DNA from: Bacteroidia bacterium
GTDB lineage: Bacteria > Bacteroidota > Bacteroidia > Bacteroidales > Azobacteroidaceae
Direction: 5' to 3'
Assembly (NCBI GenBank): GCA_025996865.1
Contig: BNTV01000176.1
Location: 1-7,614, forward strand
DNA: 7,614 bases
The notes beneath the pieces were generated by a model. It worked only from the letters and a program-made list of their open reading frames with translations. It made no database searches and was not told where the DNA came from. The position numbers and the translations under genes are program-made. Shown here piece by piece: positions 4,335 to 7,614 of the stretch (position 1 is its first letter; the number at the start of each line of letters is the position of its first letter).

Positions 4335-6905
4335 ATGCACTTAAGATTGTTTTACATAACATTGTTTCTGTTTGCTTCTACGCTCGTATCGAAAGCAACG
4401 TACCAACCGGATTTTTCGGTTGCGGGATTTTATCATTTGGAAAATTCGGGACGGAAAGTCTATAACTTCAATGTCGGTTGGCGTTTCAAAACAGGCGAAA
4501 TAGTCAATGCGGAAAAACCGGATTTTAAGGATACGGATTGGGAAGTCGTATCGACACCGCATACGGTTAAACTGATACCTGCGGAGGGTAGTGGCGGACG
4601 TAACTATCAAGGTGTGGCATGGTATAGGAAACATTTTACGGTAGATAAGTCATTGCAAGGCAAACTGTTGAATGTTTATTTTGAAGCCGCTATGGGCAAA
4701 ACCGTTGTCTATTTAAATGGAAATAAAATTCTGGAACATTTAGGCGGCTATTTGCCTTTCAGCATCGAACTGACTCAATATGGCATTCAAGCCGGTGACC
4801 CTTGTCTGCTGGCTGTGATGACCGATAATTCGGATGATAAAAGTTATCCTCCGGGAAAGAAACAGTCTATGCTTGATTTTGCTTATCATGGCGGTATTTA
4901 CCGAGATGTGTGGCTGATTGCTACTTCTAAAATTCACCTGACTGACCCGAATCACCCCCAACCCCCTCAAGGGGGCTTTGGAGGCGTATTTGTTCAGTAC
5001 GGCGACATATCGAAAAAACAAGCCGAATTGTTTATCGCTACCGATGTGCAGAATGAAACCAACAGTACACAGACTATTTTGGTAGAAAATACGTTGACCG
5101 ATGCGCAAGGAAAGCCATTGAAAACAGTTCGCAGCAAAGTATCTTTGAAAGCCAATGCATCGCAACAAATTCAGCAAAAAATCATGTTGGAACATCCGAC
5201 ACTTTGGTCGCCCGATGCTCCTTATTTATATAAGGTAGCGACGCGCCTGACTACTACCGACAAAAAAGCCTTGGACGGCGGTATTACCCGTATCGGCCTA
5301 CGCAAAGCGGAATTTAAAGGCGTGGACGGTTTTTGGCTCAACGGCGAACCTGCTGCTCAATTGATAGGCGGCAATCGTCATCAGGATTATGCTTATGTGG
5401 GCAATGCCGTGCCGAACAGTCAGCATTGGCGCGATGCCAAAAAACTGTACGATGCCGGCTGCCGAATCGTGCGTGTGGCGCATTATCCGCAAGACCCCTC
5501 GTTTATGGACGCTTGCGACGAATTAGGCATCTTTGTCATCGTGGCAACGCCCGGTTGGCAATATTGGAACAAAGACCCACAGTTTGCCGAATTGGTGTAT
5601 AGCGACATCCGCAACATGGTGCGTCGCGACCGCAATCATGCGTCGGTACTGATGTGGGAGCCGATTTTGAACGAAACCCACTTTCCGTTGGAATTTACAT
5701 TAAAAGCGCAACAGATTGTCCATGAAGAATATCCGAATGCTATTTGCGTAGCCGATAATTATTCGGAAGGTGTAGCCGAAAATTATGAGGTAGTCTATGG
5801 CTGGCCCAAAGATGTGGGCAATTTTAAGCAATCTATTTTCACGCGCGAATTTGGGGAAAATGTGGATGACTGGTATGCTCAGAACACTAACAATCGCGCC
5901 TCGCGGAGTTGGGGCGAAAATGCGCAAGTGATGCAGGCTTTGCAATTAGCGAAGGCTTACAACGAGATGTATCCCGAAAGCAGACAATTCATCGGTGGCG
6001 CTTTGTGGCATCCGTTCGACCACCAGCGAGGGTATCATCCCGACCCCTATTTTGGCGGATTAATGGATGCTTTCCGTCAACCGAAATATGCTTATTATAT
6101 GTTCCAAAGTCAAGCCGCGAAAGAACCGACGATTTTTATTGCACATGAAATATCTGCTAATTCCAATCCGGATGTAACGCTGTTTACCAATTGCGACGAA
6201 GTTCGATTAATCGTTTTTGAACGCGATACGTTGGTGCAACACGTAGCGAAAACAAATCCGGGAATGCCGCATCCGCCTGTTACATTCAAGGATGTGTACC
6301 ATTTCAACGAGATGCGCGATTTGCCTTACGTGCAAAAACAATGGCAAAAAGTGTCGTTTGTAGCCGAAGGATTGATAGACGGGAAAGTGGTTTGCACAAC
6401 TAAAAAAATGCCGTCTCGCCGCTCCAACAAACTCCGGTTGTCAATTGACAACGAAGGGCAACAACTGATTGCCGATGGTTCGGATTTCATTTCTGTCATT
6501 TGCGAAGTGACGGATGATGAAGGCAATGTGCGGCGATTGGCAAAGGAACAAATCCTGTTCAGCGTGGAAGGCGAAGGCGATATTATCGGCGATGCCTCGA
6601 TAAGTGCTAATCCGCGTGCCGTGGAATTTGGTTCGGCTCCTGTGCTGATTCGTTCTACGATTACTCCGGGAAAAATAAAAGTGAATGCACGGGTGCTTTT
6701 TGAAGGCGAAAACACGCCTGTTCCGGCAAGTATAACGTTTGAAAGTATAGCCCCCAAGTATTCATTGGTGTATTCGGAAAAACCGCAACGGAAGTTTTAT
6801 ACGAACTCCGACGGTGCTTATCAACGGCAATTATCGGAAGAAGAAAGGCAAAAAGCCTTAAACGAAGTGGAAATTCAACAAACAGAATTTGGAGAAAAGA
6901 AATGA
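4335..6905 (+). CDS. Secreted glycoside hydrolase family 2 enzyme
   Basis: This 856-residue protein begins with a signal peptide: Arg4, a hydrophobic stretch FYITLFLFASTLV and likely cleavage after SKA (about 21). It is probably periplasmic. GH2 domains in order are a jelly-roll sugar-binding domain (about 42-200, with GWRFKTGE, YQGVAWYRKHF and GGYLPFSIEL), an Ig-like domain (about 215-325), a TIM barrel (about 326-600), and C-terminal Ig-like domains (about 605-800) with a conserved-looking tail. In the barrel, WEPILNET (441-448) gives Glu447 as the predicted acid/base, and TREFGEN (503-509) gives Glu505 as the predicted nucleophile. RVAHYP (380-385) and GGALWHPFDH (554-563) are further active-site landmarks. 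GH2 enzymes remove beta-linked galactose, glucuronate, mannose, arabinose or other sugars, and this member's substrate is not determined. Residues 207-216 are an in-frame palindromic insertion. The stop overlaps the next start by 4 nt. Confidence 0.93.
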   Translation: MHLRLFYITLFLFASTLVSKATYQPDFSVAGFYHLENSGRKVYNFNVGWRFKTGEIVNAEKPDFKDTDWEVVSTPHTVKLIPAEGSGGRNYQGVAWYRKHFTVDKSLQGKLLNVYFEAAMGKTVVYLNGNKILEHLGGYLPFSIELTQYGIQAGDPCLLAVMTDNSDDKSYPPGKKQSMLDFAYHGGIYRDVWLIATSKIHLTDPNHPQPPQGGFGGVFVQYGDISKKQAELFIATDVQNETNSTQTILVENTLTDAQGKPLKTVRSKVSLKANASQQIQQKIMLEHPTLWSPDAPYLYKVATRLTTTDKKALDGGITRIGLRKAEFKGVDGFWLNGEPAAQLIGGNRHQDYAYVGNAVPNSQHWRDAKKLYDAGCRIVRVAHYPQDPSFMDACDELGIFVIVATPGWQYWNKDPQFAELVYSDIRNMVRRDRNHASVLMWEPILNETHFPLEFTLKAQQIVHEEYPNAICVADNYSEGVAENYEVVYGWPKDVGNFKQSIFTREFGENVDDWYAQNTNNRASRSWGENAQVMQALQLAKAYNEMYPESRQFIGGALWHPFDHQRGYHPDPYFGGLMDAFRQPKYAYYMFQSQAAKEPTIFIAHEISANSNPDVTLFTNCDEVRLIVFERDTLVQHVAKTNPGMPHPPVTFKDVYHFNEMRDLPYVQKQWQKVSFVAEGLIDGKVVCTTKKMPSRRSNKLRLSIDNEGQQLIADGSDFISVICEVTDDEGNVRRLAKEQILFSVEGEGDIIGDASISANPRAVEFGSAPVLIRSTITPGKIKVNARVLFEGENTPVPASITFESIAPKYSLVYSEKPQRKFYTNSDGAYQRQLSEEERQKALNEVEIQQTEFGEKK
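4955..4984. repeat. G/C-rich palindromic element inserted inside the GH2 gene
   Basis: The element folds as CCCCCAACCCCCT, loop CA, then AGGGGG, a CT bulge and TTGGAGG, giving a six-pair inner stem and an outer stem of about six pairs with one mismatch. It is a C-run/G-run hairpin unlike the surrounding A/T-richer codons. It encodes HPQPPQGGFG (about 207-216) at the boundary between the sugar-binding and Ig-like domains, where I would expect a short linker of the type DPN followed by GGxFV. I associate such CCCCC/GGGGG hairpins with dispersed small repeats in Bacteroidetes genomes, which sometimes sit in frame in genes. Only one copy is seen in this window. Confidence 0.6.
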
Positions 6906-7614
6906 TACAAGATTCTAAAAAATATCCGTGGTTGGTTGTTGCGCTCTTGTGGTTTGTGGCTTTGCTGAACTACATGGACAGGCAAATGCTCTCTACCATG
7001 CGTCCGTCCATGATGCAGGATATTGAAGAGTTGGTTTCTGCCGCCAATTTCGGCAGACTGATGGCGATTTTCCTTTGGATTTATGCTTTGATGAGTCCTT
7101 TATCCGGATTGATTGCCGACCGAATAAACCGGAAATGGTTAATAGTCGGGAGTTTATTTACTTGGTCAGCCGTCACCCTGTTGATGGGATATGCTACAAA
7201 TTTTCAGCAATTATATGTTTTGCGTGCCGTAATGGGCATCAGTGAAGCGTTTTATATTCCTGCGGGGCTTTCGTTAATTGCCGATTATCATCAAGGGAAA
7301 ACCCGTTCGATTGCGGTGGGATTTCATACTACCGGCATTTATCTGGGGCAAGCCTTGGGCGGATTTGGCGCGGTAGTAGCAGGTAGTTTTTCGTGGCAAA
7401 CGACTTTTCACACTTTCGGATTAATCGGTGTCATTTATTCGGCTATCTTGATTTTATTTTTGAAAGAAAAGAAAACTTATACCGTCAACAAGGAAAAAAC
7501 TTCGTTCAAAACCGAATTGTCGGGCATGGGAAAAGCCTTGGTCATTTTGTTGAGCAATATATCGTTTTGGGTTATATTATTCTATTTTTCCGCACCGAGT
7601 TTGCCGGGTTGGGC
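6902..7614 (+). CDS. MFS sugar/organic acid transporter (partial, 5' end)
   Basis: The gene starts at ATG 6902, overlapping the GH2 stop (ATGA), with a good Shine-Dalgarno sequence GGAGA at 6891-6895, so it is probably translationally coupled. 237 complete codons lie in the window and the frame is open at the end. The protein is an inner-membrane major facilitator. TM1 covers about 9-25, ending in NYMDRQ. The family's cytoplasmic loop signature appears as SGLIADRINRKWLI (68-81) between TM2 and TM3. VLRAVMGISEAFYIPAG (106-122) is the TM4 region, FHTTGIYLGQALGGFGA (141-157) is TM5, and a charged central loop follows (about 188-210). It resembles anion:cation symporter-type (hexuronate-like) carriers seen beside glycosidases in Bacteroidetes. 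It probably imports the product released by the GH2 enzyme, but its substrate is not shown by sequence. Confidence 0.9.
   Translation, partial: MIQDSKKYPWLVVALLWFVALLNYMDRQMLSTMRPSMMQDIEELVSAANFGRLMAIFLWIYALMSPLSGLIADRINRKWLIVGSLFTWSAVTLLMGYATNFQQLYVLRAVMGISEAFYIPAGLSLIADYHQGKTRSIAVGFHTTGIYLGQALGGFGAVVAGSFSWQTTFHTFGLIGVIYSAILILFLKEKKTYTVNKEKTSFKTELSGMGKALVILLSNISFWVILFYFSAPSLPGW

Noticed and set aside
5333..5602. Plus-strand 89-codon open frame within the GH2 barrel
   Set aside because: It is an alternative frame of strongly conserved GH2 catalytic-domain sequence, rich in Arg and Cys as expected of a shadow frame.

Overview
The window looks like a chromosome segment of a Bacteroidetes bacterium, most likely order Bacteroidales. 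The signs are A/T-rich spacers, Bacteroidetes-type -7 boxes (TAnnTTTG), A-rich start regions mostly without Shine-Dalgarno sequences, a GntR/LacI hybrid regulator next to a secreted GH2 glycosidase, and two dispersed repeat types that I associate with this phylum. This assignment comes from family recognition, not from a database search.

Left half (about 1-3181, all minus strand): a string of small, functionally unrelated accessory genes. In transcription order these are a 54-residue remnant of a uracil-DNA glycosylase family gene (3181-3017), an internally deleted RhuM-family gene (2949-2419), an intact S51 peptidase E-like gene (2249-1620), an intact RhuM-family gene (1551-538), and a DUF169 gene whose C-terminal half is missing (460-29). 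A promoter at 14-45 points left to a gene outside the window. Three of the five genes are cut down, two of them by clean in-frame internal deletions. Three of the four spacers between these genes carry a copy of one dispersed repeat (core CACACAGATAACGCGGAT). Two copies extend to 58 bp and end at the same distance from the start codons of two unrelated genes.

The two RhuM genes share a further oddity. At the same codons and in the same register both contain a 25-nt dyad with 12-nt arms. The arms differ between the genes at three base pairs where both sides changed together, so the dyad is preserved although the encoded residues differ. I regard this as the most interesting signal in the window.

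Middle (3182-3332): a divergent control region. It holds a promoter for the glycosylase remnant, a 14-bp perfect palindrome, and three direct copies of CAGGACAGT just before the start of the plus-strand regulator gene.

Right half (3333-7614, plus strand): a compact carbohydrate operon. It consists of a GntR-type regulator with a LacI-like ligand-binding domain, a secreted GH2 glycoside hydrolase 18 bp downstream, and an MFS transporter that overlaps the hydrolase stop by 4 nt and runs off the window. The simplest reading is that the GH2 enzyme releases a sugar in the periplasm, the MFS protein imports it, and the regulator senses it or a derivative and controls its own operon through the CAGGACAGT repeats. 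The GH2 gene carries an in-frame palindromic insertion (4955-4984). The substrate cannot be named from sequence alone.
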